Origin: an uncultured Aquimarina sp.
Lineage (GTDB): Bacteria > Bacteroidota > Bacteroidia > Flavobacteriales > Flavobacteriaceae
Direction: 5' to 3'
Assembly (NCBI GenBank): GCA_947492105.1
Contig: CANLMN010000010.1
Span: forward strand, 62,001 to 126,000
Length of the DNA stretch: 64,000 bases
This document shows, piece by piece, positions 1-7,772 of the stretch (position 1 is its first letter; each line of letters starts with the position of its first letter). The notes under the pieces were generated by a model. It was given only the letters and a program-made list of their open reading frames with translations, was not told where the DNA came from and made no database searches. Made by a program: the position numbers and the translations under genes.

Positions 1-26
1 TTACAATCCACTAAAAACATCCCGTA

Positions 27-34
27 TATCTTTG
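27..34 (+). promoter_or_regulatory. putative -7 promoter element TATCTTTG
   Basis: TATCTTTG matches the Bacteroidota -7 consensus TAnnTTTG and lies 29 bases before the ATG of the 43-residue ORF at 64. The -33 region falls at the window edge and cannot be judged well. Confidence 0.45.
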
Positions 35-63
35 AGCCATTATTAATATAAAAACCCAAAATT

Positions 64-195
64 ATGGCAAAGTCAAACACACCAGTAAATGGACCAAGTA
101 AAACAGGAAACGCATCCGGAAAAGGTAGAGGAAACAATCCACCTCGAACAAGTTCAGGTAACTCTGGGAATTCAGGATCTAAAGGAAAAAAGTAA
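64..195 (+). CDS. small basic low-complexity protein (43 aa)
   Basis: An ATG-started frame of 43 residues is rich in Gly, Ser, Asn, Lys and Pro and ends in a GSKGKK tail. It has no hydrophobic core and should be disordered. It follows a -7 promoter motif and is followed by a 13-bp hairpin, so it looks like a complete transcription unit. A second ORF of exactly the same length and similar character lies at 15641-15772 of the same element. I do not recognise a family. A nucleic-acid-binding role is possible from the charge but is only inference. Confidence 0.55.
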   Translation: MAKSNTPVNGPSKTGNASGKGRGNNPPRTSSGNSGNSGSKGKK

Positions 196-204
196 TGTAA
201 ATAA

Positions 205-237
205 AATGGTCGCAATGACTAAAACATTGCGACCATT
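205..237. terminator. perfect 13-bp inverted repeat, probable terminator
   Basis: AATGGTCGCAATG pairs perfectly with CATTGCGACCATT across a 7-base loop, directly after the stop of the 43-aa ORF. The tail TCTTA is only weakly T-rich, so termination may be partial, with read-through into the gene at 246. Confidence 0.5.
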
Positions 238-245
238 CTTAAGTT

Positions 246-977
246 ATGACAGAAGAAGATTTTAAAATAGATAGATTTCACGAAAGGTACAACGGTATCT
301 TACCTTGGTGGTTTATTGCAGCTTGTTTGATAAGCTATAATTTTAAATCGTTCAGGCGTTTTATGATCTACATTTCTCATTATAGCTCAATTATTGACTT
401 ATGGGAAACACCTTCTAAAGAAGTTAAAAACGAGCAAATTATTGCTGGTTTCCAACCATTATTTCCTGAGCGTATTCCTAAAAAAATACTTTATCAGATT
501 ACTGGACTTCACTCGCGTACTACTTTCAATGAACGTTTCTCTACATACTTCATTGAAAATGATTTGGTGGGACGTAGAAGTTTCACACTTTTAGAAACCT
601 ATAAAATTTTAGAGTACTGGCAAGGAGAAGGCAAATGGGGCCGAATGCAAGCAGCGAAAAAAGAGATGCTCGCGGAAGTACTTCATAACAAAAATTATGA
701 ACGAACCGCCGAAGAGTTTAAAATGGCTCTGGGAAAAGAAGGGTATCAGCCCAACTTGATTAGTCCTAAAAAGATTAAGAAACTCATAAAACATATAGAC
801 CTAACTGAAGAAAACCAGATTGAAGATCTTATAGGTTATCAAGAGCTTCAAACTGGTCTTTTATGGATGTTTGGAATACTAATGGTTCATCAGTTTTTAA
901 AACAAACCAAGCAGTCCATCTCAATACCAAAAGATCCTCGCAAACCTATATCCTTTCAATCTCATACCGATACCTAA
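246..977 (+). CDS. hypothetical protein (243 aa)
   Basis: The ATG lies 9 bases after the hairpin that follows the 43-aa ORF, so the two may be co-transcribed. The N-terminal part (about 18-50) is aromatic and hydrophobic (ILPWWFIAACL) and could touch or cross a membrane. The middle (about 65-130) contains a RIPKKILYQITGLHSRTTF segment that resembles a helix-turn-helix, followed by a Lys-rich helical region. A second hydrophobic patch (LLWMFGILMVHQFL) lies near residue 210. The 3' end overlaps the convergent gene at 946 by 32 bases. Function is unknown. Confidence 0.6.
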   Translation: MTEEDFKIDRFHERYNGILPWWFIAACLISYNFKSFRRFMIYISHYSSIIDLWETPSKEVKNEQIIAGFQPLFPERIPKKILYQITGLHSRTTFNERFSTYFIENDLVGRRSFTLLETYKILEYWQGEGKWGRMQAAKKEMLAEVLHNKNYERTAEEFKMALGKEGYQPNLISPKKIKKLIKHIDLTEENQIEDLIGYQELQTGLLWMFGILMVHQFLKQTKQSISIPKDPRKPISFQSHTDT

Positions 978-1434
978 ATACACTCGTCCTGGTCACGCGA
1001 TACTTTCCGATAATCGTCTCCCAACCTAACGCCACTTTCACGCCTAGATCACGAAAGGTAGATCGACCAATGTTTTCTGTGCGACCCATTTTTACCAGTT
1101 CGTTGATGATGTCCTCATCGGTTGGCTTTTTCTTGGGTTCTGGTGTTGGCACGTCTTCCATTACTTTTTCAAATGCAACTTGTTTCTCTTTAAGTTCTTC
1201 AGTAATCTCGTTGTGTTCTAGCTGATCTGCATATTCTTCATCGATGTCTTCTAGGATTTCTAGGTCTAGGGCTTCCAACTCATCAATAAGCGCATCTTTA
1301 TCACAGACAGATACCTTGTCGAGTAAGGCGTGCATACGGTCGAAGATTTCTATTTTCTCTTGGATGGGCTGTAGCAACAGCTTTGTAGCAAGTCCGTTGC
1401 GTTTCAGGAAAATTTGGTGTTCTATCGTTTTCAT
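946..1434 (-). CDS. hypothetical protein (162 aa)
   Basis: This is the last gene of a six-gene minus-strand run (4127 down to 946). The N-terminal half is a strongly acidic helical, probably coiled-coil segment (about residues 40-100, ending in VPTPEPKKKP). The C-terminal part (about 105-162) is more basic, with a GRSTFRDLGVKVALGWETI stretch that could be a small folded DNA-binding domain. It starts two bases downstream of the 81-aa gene, consistent with translational coupling. No family recognised. Confidence 0.65.
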   Translation of the reverse strand: MKTIEHQIFLKRNGLATKLLLQPIQEKIEIFDRMHALLDKVSVCDKDALIDELEALDLEILEDIDEEYADQLEHNEITEELKEKQVAFEKVMEDVPTPEPKKKPTDEDIINELVKMGRTENIGRSTFRDLGVKVALGWETIIGKYRVTRTSVFRYRYEIERI

Positions 1435-1436
1435 AA

Positions 1437-1682
1437 TTAGGCAGGTATTGGGATGAGTTCTTGTTTTTCGGTAAGCGCACCTTCTATAATGTTAGAAAGC
1501 GCTGCGGTGGCGAGCGATGTGGCGATGATGATGCCGGTAGTTTTAAGCAGTTCTGCTCCTTTGGGAACTTGTAGCTTAAACTTCTCATTTTCCGAGTTCT
1601 TTCCCAGATTGTAGTAAATGAGTGCTTCGGCAAAACCTATGGCCAGGCCTGCACCTGTGATGATCAGTACTTTTTTATTCAT
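1437..1682 (-). CDS. small membrane protein (81 aa)
   Basis: Two hydrophobic helices are visible: residues about 4-24 (VLIITGAGLAIGFAEALIYY) and about 48-66 (TTGIIIATSLATAALSNII), joined by a charged loop. This suggests a two-span inner-membrane protein. It sits between two soluble helical proteins with 2-base gaps on both sides, so it is clearly part of the same operon. Function unknown. Confidence 0.65.
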   Translation of the reverse strand: MNKKVLIITGAGLAIGFAEALIYYNLGKNSENEKFKLQVPKGAELLKTTGIIIATSLATAALSNIIEGALTEKQELIPIPA

Positions 1683-1684
1683 AA

Positions 1685-2245
1685 TTAGTTTTTAGCTTTT
1701 TCTTCCATCTTGTCAAACTTCTCTTTGATGGCATCGAGACCTTTTTCGGTGGTGACCGTATTCATTTTATAGGCATTCATAATACCACGATGCGCACGCA
1801 GTAACACACGTTCTGCCTCCTTTTGCACCGCAACATTCTCTTTGAGTTTTGTTGGAATCAAATTGGCTATAGAAATAAAATGACCTTTGATTTTAGTGTG
1901 ACGCATCGGTTTGGGTTTCTTAGGCTCGTTCTTGCGTTTCTCCTCATTAAACTTGCGGATTTTTGCCCGACACAGCTTAATGTCACTCGTCATTTTGTCT
2001 AGCTCCTTTTTGACCGTTTTAGATGGTGCTTTCTTTTTGGCAGGCTTTGGTTCTTTTACGATAGCGTCTGGCGCAAGGCGCTCTACCATTGAAAATACCT
2101 TTTCTATATTCTCCTTGGCGATTTCTTCAAAGGCATTTTTATCTGAAGTCTCCTCGTAATCAGCAAGTAATTCTTTGACTGCGGTTTGTAAGGCGTCTGG
2201 TTGTACGGCGCTCAGCTTGAGCTTTTGTAATTTTTCTATGGTCAT
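1685..2245 (-). CDS. hypothetical Lys-rich helical protein (186 aa)
   Basis: The protein is highly charged and predicted to be mostly helical. A KEPKPAKKKAPSKTVKKEL stretch (about 65-85) and a KRKNEPKKPKPMRHTKIKGH stretch (about 103-122) are strongly basic, suggesting contact with nucleic acid or an acidic partner. It is encoded 9 bases after the 178-aa gene, in the same operon. No family recognised. Confidence 0.6.
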   Translation of the reverse strand: MTIEKLQKLKLSAVQPDALQTAVKELLADYEETSDKNAFEEIAKENIEKVFSMVERLAPDAIVKEPKPAKKKAPSKTVKKELDKMTSDIKLCRAKIRKFNEEKRKNEPKKPKPMRHTKIKGHFISIANLIPTKLKENVAVQKEAERVLLRAHRGIMNAYKMNTVTTEKGLDAIKEKFDKMEEKAKN

Positions 2246-2254
2246 AGTGTATGT

Positions 2255-2791
2255 TTAAGCAGCTATTAATAATTCGAGTTCCAGTAACGATAAGGCTCTG
2301 GCACGTTCTTTTTCCTGTATGCGTATGGTTTCTTTAGAAGATGCGGTCTTTTTGTTGGCAGCTTTCTTTGGCTTTCGTTTTACATCATTGTTTTTATGCT
2401 CCACGCCAAATTCTTCAAAACGACCCAAATCTTCTTTACTCTCAATAAGCGCTTCGGTTTCTGTGTCTCGGTCTATGCCGTACACTTCCTTATCGGCAAT
2501 AAAGCGTTTTTTTGCTTCAGCTTTTGATAATAATTTCCATTGAAAACCATCACTCATCGTGTAGATCTCTCCGGTATTTGATTTTTCATCGGGATGTAGC
2601 ATCTCAAATAAAAGCTCGTCTGCTTCCTGCGCTTTTAGATCACTTTTTGTAAAGTTATCTGAAGCCTGTTTTATGACTTCCCAGGCTTGTACGGGATCTA
2701 GCTCGCTGCCCGTAAGTGCTACGATTTCATCCTGATTCTTTATGGCCAGCGCCTTCAGTTCGGCTTTGGAAATATCTTTGGTTTTATACAT
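2255..2791 (-). CDS. hypothetical protein (178 aa)
   Basis: The product is soluble, acidic at the N-terminus and Lys-rich at the C-terminus (KRKPKKAANKKTASSKE near residue 140). It lies two bases after the 108-aa gene within the minus-strand operon. I do not recognise a domain. Its position downstream of the VWA-like protein suggests a shared process, but the sequence gives no direct clue. Confidence 0.6.
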   Translation of the reverse strand: MYKTKDISKAELKALAIKNQDEIVALTGSELDPVQAWEVIKQASDNFTKSDLKAQEADELLFEMLHPDEKSNTGEIYTMSDGFQWKLLSKAEAKKRFIADKEVYGIDRDTETEALIESKEDLGRFEEFGVEHKNNDVKRKPKKAANKKTASSKETIRIQEKERARALSLLELELLIAA

Positions 2792-2793
2792 AT

Positions 2794-3120
2794 CTATAAT
2801 TTATGATCTATGGCATATAATTGATGGTACAGCGGTTCTAGCGACCAGACAAATTCGTTTGCTTCCTCTTGATCTGCATAATGCACAGAGCACAGTTGCG
2901 GTGTCCCATCCGTTTGGAAACACTCATAGCGATACTGCTGCACGGGATTATCTTCATTTGAAATATTAATACTCGTCCATCGCAGTATTAATGTGTTTTT
3001 ACGCTTTCGCGAAAGCATAATTTCAAAATCTCTACATTGCTCAGCACAGGCTTTATTAATGGCAATGGCTCTGTCCATTATGGAATCAATCACAGTCTGT
3101 TTGAGCACCTTTTTATCCAT
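2794..3120 (-). CDS. hypothetical protein (108 aa)
   Basis: The start codon overlaps the stop of the 335-aa gene by one base (TAATG), the arrangement expected for translational coupling. The product is a small soluble protein with a beta-rich middle (RKNTLILRWTSINIS, and QQYRYECFQTDGTPQLCSVHY) and helical ends. The palindrome CGCTTTCGCGAAAGCA lies inside the gene and encodes the LSRKRK stretch. Function unknown. Confidence 0.6.
   Translation of the reverse strand: MDKKVLKQTVIDSIMDRAIAINKACAEQCRDFEIMLSRKRKNTLILRWTSINISNEDNPVQQYRYECFQTDGTPQLCSVHYADQEEANEFVWSLEPLYHQLYAIDHKL
3002..3017. repeat. 16-bp palindrome copy, 15 of 16 bases
   Basis: CGCTTTCGCGAAAGCA is one copy of the element's recurring palindrome, with one terminal mismatch, inside the 108-aa gene. 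Confidence 0.8.
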
Positions 3121-4127
3121 TATACAGCGAGTTGCGTTTTATAATTTTCTATGATTTGCGTCACTTCGTTTACGGCGGTTTCCATCGCGTAGCTTTGTTC
3201 AAAAACGAAGCCTTTTGAGTTGATCGCTTTCGCGAAAGCGGCTCCCATTTGTGCAGTAATACTGCCGAGACCAGATGGAATGGTCAAACCAAAATAGTTG
3301 CTCAACGCCACCAAACTCTTGAACCCACGAAACCGAAAATAACGCGGATCACTACTGATCAATAACAGCTGATTCTTATCCAGTTTATCCTGAAATCGTT
3401 TGACGCGCACACAAGCCATCGCCACCTGATTGCTAAATGAAGTGCCGATCATCACGTTAACTTCTACCGAAATGCCACGCAACTCCAGAAACTCCACAAG
3501 CTCGGCACAGGCAAGGCCTACGTAAAGCAGCTGATCGCCCTGCACATTTGCATTTGCGCCAGCCATAATGTAGAGTTGCATCGCAGGATAGGACATCTGT
3601 TTGTCCTGAAAATAAGCATACACCGTTTTGACCGATGTGTTGATACTGTGGTTGTTGAGCTCAATATTCATCTGGCTCACGGCAGTATCCACAGGTGTTC
3701 TGGTATCTACGGGAAAGTTTTTAAACATCGCCATCGCCGCACGCTCAAAAGAAAACACGCCCAGACCACGATCGTTGTAAGCCATCTTAGGCTTGGGCAA
3801 TACGGCATCCTCTAAATAGTCCAGATACTTCGCAAGCTTGTCCTTAATTTGTGGCTGAATCTTGCGCACCAGCTCCATCCCAGAAAAGGTGCGGTGCTCA
3901 TTAAGTTCTTCAATATCCTTGGGCGTAGGATTGCCATACCATTCGGTACCAGAATTTAAGTTTTGGATAGTGCTTTGCACCACATTATTCCACCGTGAGG
4001 CGTTTGTCTTGCTAAGTTGCTGTATCTCGTGATCTACAAACGCATTAAAGGCAAACACACTATCAAACAAGAGATAGTTGTATTTGCCATTGGTACTTTG
4101 GGCTGTATGTTTTTGCGGTCGACTCAC
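3120..4127 (-). CDS. VWA-like protein without an obvious MIDAS (335 aa)
   Basis: The C-terminal half (about 165-330) has the rhythm of a von Willebrand factor A domain of the kind paired with MoxR/CobS-type ATPases: a hydrophobic strand (MQLYIMAGANANVQG) followed by a helix (LLYVGLACAELVEFLELRG), then strands VEVNVMIG and LLLISSD. The metal-binding DxSxS of a true MIDAS is replaced by GANANVQ, so metal binding is doubtful. The N-terminus (about 15-130) is helical. It heads a run of small genes and faces the MoxR-type gene at 6822-7772 across the mercury operon. The family assignment is inferred from pattern and context and is not certain. Confidence 0.5.
   Translation of the reverse strand: MSRPQKHTAQSTNGKYNYLLFDSVFAFNAFVDHEIQQLSKTNASRWNNVVQSTIQNLNSGTEWYGNPTPKDIEELNEHRTFSGMELVRKIQPQIKDKLAKYLDYLEDAVLPKPKMAYNDRGLGVFSFERAAMAMFKNFPVDTRTPVDTAVSQMNIELNNHSINTSVKTVYAYFQDKQMSYPAMQLYIMAGANANVQGDQLLYVGLACAELVEFLELRGISVEVNVMIGTSFSNQVAMACVRVKRFQDKLDKNQLLLISSDPRYFRFRGFKSLVALSNYFGLTIPSGLGSITAQMGAAFAKAINSKGFVFEQSYAMETAVNEVTQIIENYKTQLAV
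3225..3240. repeat. 16-bp palindrome copy, perfect
   Basis: CGCTTTCGCGAAAGCG is a perfect copy of the recurring palindrome, inside the VWA-like gene, where it encodes AFAKA. Confidence 0.85.
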
Positions 4128-4202
4128 TTAATTCTTTTAAAAATAGAATTAGTGGCGTGAGTTGTTTGGGGATGGGATTGTAGTTTGGGACAATTGTTTA
4201 TT

Positions 4203-4244
4203 TATTTAAGTATTTGCTTAAATACGTAATTAATTATATATTTG
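4203..4244 (+). promoter_or_regulatory. mer operon promoter with overlapping ArsR-type operator
   Basis: TATATTTG (4237-4244) is a perfect -7 element, with TTG at 4214-4216 as the -33, 20 bases apart. An inverted repeat, TATTTAAG-6-CTTAAATA (4203-4224), covers the -33 element. This is where an ArsR-type repressor would block RNA polymerase until metal binds. The regulator's ATG follows at 4263. Confidence 0.75.
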
Positions 4245-4262
4245 CCCGTCTAAAGCAATAAT

Positions 4263-4634
4263 ATGAAACTAGAAATATCTTGCACACGAGCTGAAGCTGA
4301 CCACAAGCAGCTGCAAAACTGTAGAACTACTATTGATGGTATGGCTAATGGTTTTGATAAAATTTCAAAACTACTAGCCATTTCAGGTAATGAGGTTCGT
4401 TTAAAAATTCTATTCCTCTTAAACATGGAAAAAGAACTGTGCCCTTGTGATTTATCCGACATTTTAGGTATGAGTGTTCCCGCGGTTTCACAGCATATAC
4501 GAAAAATGAAAGATGCAGATATTATAAGCTCAAGGCGAGAAGGGCAAACCTTGTACTATTCATTGAACGAAGATGAGACGGATATTCTGGATAGTATTTT
4601 TAAGTCAATTAAATTAAAAAGAAAAACAGCATAA
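4263..4634 (+). CDS. ArsR/SmtB-family metal-responsive repressor
   Basis: A winged helix-turn-helix of about 90 residues (30-120) holds the recognition helix near VPAVSQHIRKMKDADII and a wing GQTLYYSL. The ELCPCDL motif (Cys60 and Cys62) matches the alpha-3 metal site of ArsR proteins, and Cys7 and Cys20 in the N-terminal arm could complete a thiolate site for Hg(II). It is the first gene of a four-gene mercury operon and lies just after an inverted repeat on its own promoter, so autorepression relieved by Hg(II) is likely. Bacteroidota mer operons commonly use ArsR- rather than MerR-type regulators. Confidence 0.85.
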   Translation: MKLEISCTRAEADHKQLQNCRTTIDGMANGFDKISKLLAISGNEVRLKILFLLNMEKELCPCDLSDILGMSVPAVSQHIRKMKDADIISSRREGQTLYYSLNEDETDILDSIFKSIKLKRKTA

Positions 4635-4644
4635 ATTTTTAATA

Positions 4645-5253
4645 ATGAGTACCGTAAAAACATCAAAAAATGCAGCTTATACAGGTTTGTTTGCTGCTGT
4701 AGCCGCATCATCTTGTTGCATACCACCAGTGATTGCATTAATTGCCGGCGTTGGGGGAAGTGCATCCGCTTTATCTTGGATGGAACCCTTTAGACCCTAT
4801 TTAATTGGTATCGCTGTCGTAGCAATTGGTTATGCGTGGTATGATTATCTAAAACCGAAAAAAGCAGAGGATTGTTGTGAAGTGGATGCGAAGCCAAAGT
4901 GGTTTCAAACTAAAGGTTTTTTAATAGGTATTACGCTTTTTGCGGCTATATCAATAAGTTTTCCATATTACGCTCACATCTTTTATCCGGATAATAAAAA
5001 AGAAGTGGTTGTAGTCAATCAATCCAATATCCATACGGTAAATTTTGATATAAAAGGGATGACCTGTGCAAGTTGCGAAGAGCACGTCAACCACGAAGTA
5101 AACAAGCTCAACGGAATTATAAACTCAAAAGCATCCTACGAAAATGGGAATGCCATCATTGAATTTGACCAAACCAAAACAAATGATACGGAAATTGAGA
5201 AGGCAATTAACTCCACAGGCTATAAGGTAACCGACAAAAAACAAATCAATTAG
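4645..5253 (+). CDS. merTP: mercuric transport protein MerTP (MerT-MerP fusion)
   Basis: The N-terminal part (about 1-125) has three hydrophobic spans. The first carries the paired cysteines of MerT (SSCCIPP, about residues 22-23), and a cytoplasmic EDCC pair follows the second (about 77). The C-terminal part (about 130-200) is a heavy-metal-associated domain with GMTCASC. The fused protein would capture periplasmic Hg(II), carry it through the inner membrane and hand it to the cytosolic reductase. The gene starts 10 bases after the repressor and ends 1 base before the flavoprotein gene. Confidence 0.9.
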   Translation: MSTVKTSKNAAYTGLFAAVAASSCCIPPVIALIAGVGGSASALSWMEPFRPYLIGIAVVAIGYAWYDYLKPKKAEDCCEVDAKPKWFQTKGFLIGITLFAAISISFPYYAHIFYPDNKKEVVVVNQSNIHTVNFDIKGMTCASCEEHVNHEVNKLNGIINSKASYENGNAIIEFDQTKTNDTEIEKAINSTGYKVTDKKQIN

Positions 5254-5254
5254 T

Positions 5255-6601
5255 ATGAAAGAATACGATGTATTCATCATTGGTTCGGGAATGGCAGGAA
5301 TGACCATCGCCAATAAGTGCGCCTTAAAAGGCCTGAAAGTCGGAATCACAGATGATCTACCGTATGGTGGCACTTGTGCTTTGAGAGGTTGTGACCCAAA
5401 AAAAGTAATTATTGGCGCTACGGAAGTACGAGATTTTGCCAAAAGACTCAAAGGTAATGGCATCGATACCATACCTAAAATAAATTGGAAGGACATAATG
5501 GCCTTTAAACAAACCTTTGTGGATGAAATGCCACCAAAAATTGAAAAAGGATATAAAAAGAACGGAATAGATACCTTTCATAATTCAGCAAAGTTTCTGT
5601 CAGAAAACACATTAGAAGTTGGAAGCTACAAAGTAAAGGCTAACAAAATTGTAATCGCATCGGGTTCCAAGCCACGAGTTTTAGATTTTGAAGGTGGTCA
5701 TTATGCCAAATCCAGTACCGATTTCTTGAATTTAGAAAAATTGCCAAAATCTTTATTGTTTATCGGTGGTGGCTATATCGCTTTTGAGTTCGCACATATA
5801 GCAGCTCGATGTGGAGCAGAAGTTGCTATTGTTCATCGTGGAGAAAATCCCTTGGAAAATTTTGAACAGGATATTGTAAAATATCTTGTTTCAGCCACAG
5901 AAGAGTTGGGCATAAAACTTATTCTTAATACAGATGTTACCGCTATTGAGAAAATTGATGACCAGTATCGCGTAGAGGGTAAATACGCAGAGAAAACAGA
6001 ATATTATGAAGCTGAAGCTGTTTTTAATTCAGCCGGACGACCACCTGCAATATTTGATCTGGATTTGGACAAAGCCAATATAACTTATACTAAAAAAGGT
6101 GTTACCGTTAACGAATATCTTCAAAGTACTTCAAACCCTCATATTTATGCATCGGGCGATGCGGCAGATTCGGAAGGTTTGCCATTAACGCCGGTTGCAG
6201 TCCTGGAAGGTCATACGGTTGCTTCAAATATAATTAAAGGCAATTCTAAAGAAGTACGTTATCCACCTATGCCAACGGTAGTTTTTACTTTGCCTACTAT
6301 GGCATCTGTTGGCTATACTGAATCGAAAGCGAAAGAGCTAAATTACAATATTCGCGTAAATTTTAAGGAAGTTGGCAGTTGGTTTAATGCCAAAAGGTTG
6401 AATGTAAAAGAATATGCATTCAAAACTATCATTGACGAAGAAACTCAAACAATTTTGGGTGCGCATCTAATCGGACCACATACAGAAGAAACAATCAATC
6501 TTTTTGCAATGGCCATAAAAACAAAGATGAAAGTCAATGAGATTAGAACAATGATTTTCTCATATCCAACATTAGCTTCTGACATACCACATATGCTTTA
6601 A
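5255..6601 (+). CDS. merA: MerA-like flavoprotein disulfide reductase
   Basis: This 448-residue protein of the pyridine nucleotide-disulfide oxidoreductase family has an FAD-binding GSGMAGMT (10-17) and a redox pair Cys41/Cys46 in GGTCALRGC, spaced as in mercuric reductase and glutathione reductase. It has a central NAD(P)-binding GGGYIAFEF, a second FAD contact (ASGDAADSEG) and a C-terminal dimerization domain. Context points to reduction of Hg(II) to Hg(0). Two typical MerA features are absent: an N-terminal HMA domain, and the C-terminal cysteine pair that receives Hg(II), since the chain ends LASDIPHML. It may use the next gene's Cys-rich product as metal donor, or act on another substrate. 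The call as mercuric reductase is therefore contextual. Confidence 0.75.
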   Translation: MKEYDVFIIGSGMAGMTIANKCALKGLKVGITDDLPYGGTCALRGCDPKKVIIGATEVRDFAKRLKGNGIDTIPKINWKDIMAFKQTFVDEMPPKIEKGYKKNGIDTFHNSAKFLSENTLEVGSYKVKANKIVIASGSKPRVLDFEGGHYAKSSTDFLNLEKLPKSLLFIGGGYIAFEFAHIAARCGAEVAIVHRGENPLENFEQDIVKYLVSATEELGIKLILNTDVTAIEKIDDQYRVEGKYAEKTEYYEAEAVFNSAGRPPAIFDLDLDKANITYTKKGVTVNEYLQSTSNPHIYASGDAADSEGLPLTPVAVLEGHTVASNIIKGNSKEVRYPPMPTVVFTLPTMASVGYTESKAKELNYNIRVNFKEVGSWFNAKRLNVKEYAFKTIIDEETQTILGAHLIGPHTEETINLFAMAIKTKMKVNEIRTMIFSYPTLASDIPHML

Positions 6602-6612
6602 TCAAAAATTGA

Positions 6613-6819
6613 ATGGAAACTATATTAAAATCTGAAATTACCTGCCCGAACTGCGGACATAAAAAAGTAGAAGATATGCCAACAAACGCCTGTCAATTCT
6701 TTTACGAATGCGAGAACTGTAAAGAGGTTCTAAAACCAAATAAAGGGGATTGTTGCGTTTATTGCTCTTATGGGTCTGTACCTTGTCCACCGATACAGGA
6801 AAATAAAAGTTGTTGCTAA
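6613..6819 (+). CDS. GDCCVxC-domain Cys-rich protein of mer operons
   Basis: The 68-residue protein has 11 cysteines: CPNC, CENC, the signature GDCCVYC, a further PCPP and a terminal SCC. GDCCVxC proteins are small zinc-ribbon-like proteins often found in mercury operons. It is the last gene of the operon, 11 bases after the flavoprotein, and stops 2 bases short of the convergent ATPase gene. A role as a cytosolic Hg(II) carrier is an inference supported by the missing Cys pair in the neighbouring reductase. Confidence 0.8.
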   Translation: METILKSEITCPNCGHKKVEDMPTNACQFFYECENCKEVLKPNKGDCCVYCSYGSVPCPPIQENKSCC

Positions 6820-6821
6820 AC

Positions 6822-7772
6822 TTACCCAATACGCCTCTTAAACTCCTTAATAAACTCCGCCTTCATCACGCTGCCTTTATACGAATTCAGAAATCCTTCC
6901 AGATTGACCTCAGTTTTGATATGCTCAGCTTTCTCACGGTTCATTGCGATAAAGTAGCTTTCTAGGGCATCTTTTAAAGTTTTTCCATTTGGCATCTTGC
7001 GGTAGGTTTTGCCAAATTCGTCCTTCATCCCTGTTTCTCGCTTCATTTCGAGTTCGTAAGCACGTTCTAAATTGAGCATTGTACGCAAAGTCATTATGTC
7101 TTCAGTATCATCATCGCCGGCTTCTTTTCCTTCATAGCGCAGTATTGCTTTACGAATATCGATACACATATTTACGACTGGCGCATACACCAGTTGTCGC
7201 TCTAAGGTCTCGTTAAAACCGATGCGGTAAATCGATCCACTAAAACGGTCTAGCAAAGACGCATCTTGTTTGTTATTCCCTACATAGTTTCCGCTTGCAC
7301 CTTTTCCTATAACATTTCCTGTGGCAATACAACCAAAACCTCTATGCTTCACGATGGGCTCATTCTGTCCATTAAAAATAATGGCATCTTCACGGGCACT
7401 TTTGGCTAACGCATCATTAAGCAATCCTGCGGTATTGGCATCGAGCTTGGGCATTTCATCCAGAATCAAAATCTTTCCATCACGCCAGGCTTCAATGAGT
7501 GCTCCTTCTTTGTAACCAGAAATTGTCTGTCCACCTTTAATGTCAATTGGCGAAGTCCATTGATTACAATTCACAATGGTAAAAGGCAGTTCCTTCCCAT
7601 CATTTTCTGATCTGCCATTAATAGCATAAGCTACTTTTTCGCCCAATGTTGTTTTTCCTGTTCCTGCACTACCTACCAAGTAAGGATTATTGCCTACACT
7701 CAAATCGTCCATAATTTTCATAAACTGCGGGATCTGCTGTACTTCTGGTATATCTAATTTTCTTTGGGTCAT
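6822..7772 (-). CDS. MoxR/CobS-type AAA+ ATPase
   Basis: A 316-residue AAA+ protein has Walker A GSAGTGKTT (about 36-44), Walker B ILILDEMPKL (about 97-106) and a sensor-1 region GFGCIATGN. The fold and length fit the MoxR/CobS-like group, which usually works with VWA-domain partners to load metals or remodel complexes. It is the last gene of the methyltransferase-helicase operon and overlaps the preceding 70-aa gene by 4 bases. Its likely VWA-like partner is encoded beyond the mercury operon (3120-4127), so the pair looks separated by an insertion. Confidence 0.85.
   Translation of the reverse strand: MTQRKLDIPEVQQIPQFMKIMDDLSVGNNPYLVGSAGTGKTTLGEKVAYAINGRSENDGKELPFTIVNCNQWTSPIDIKGGQTISGYKEGALIEAWRDGKILILDEMPKLDANTAGLLNDALAKSAREDAIIFNGQNEPIVKHRGFGCIATGNVIGKGASGNYVGNNKQDASLLDRFSGSIYRIGFNETLERQLVYAPVVNMCIDIRKAILRYEGKEAGDDDTEDIMTLRTMLNLERAYELEMKRETGMKDEFGKTYRKMPNGKTLKDALESYFIAMNREKAEHIKTEVNLEGFLNSYKGSVMKAEFIKEFKRRIG

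Noticed and set aside
5255-6601. Flavoprotein as dihydrolipoamide dehydrogenase or glutathione reductase
   Set aside because: The general fold fits, but the neighbours (ArsR with CPC motif, MerTP, GDCCVxC protein) make a mercury role much more likely.
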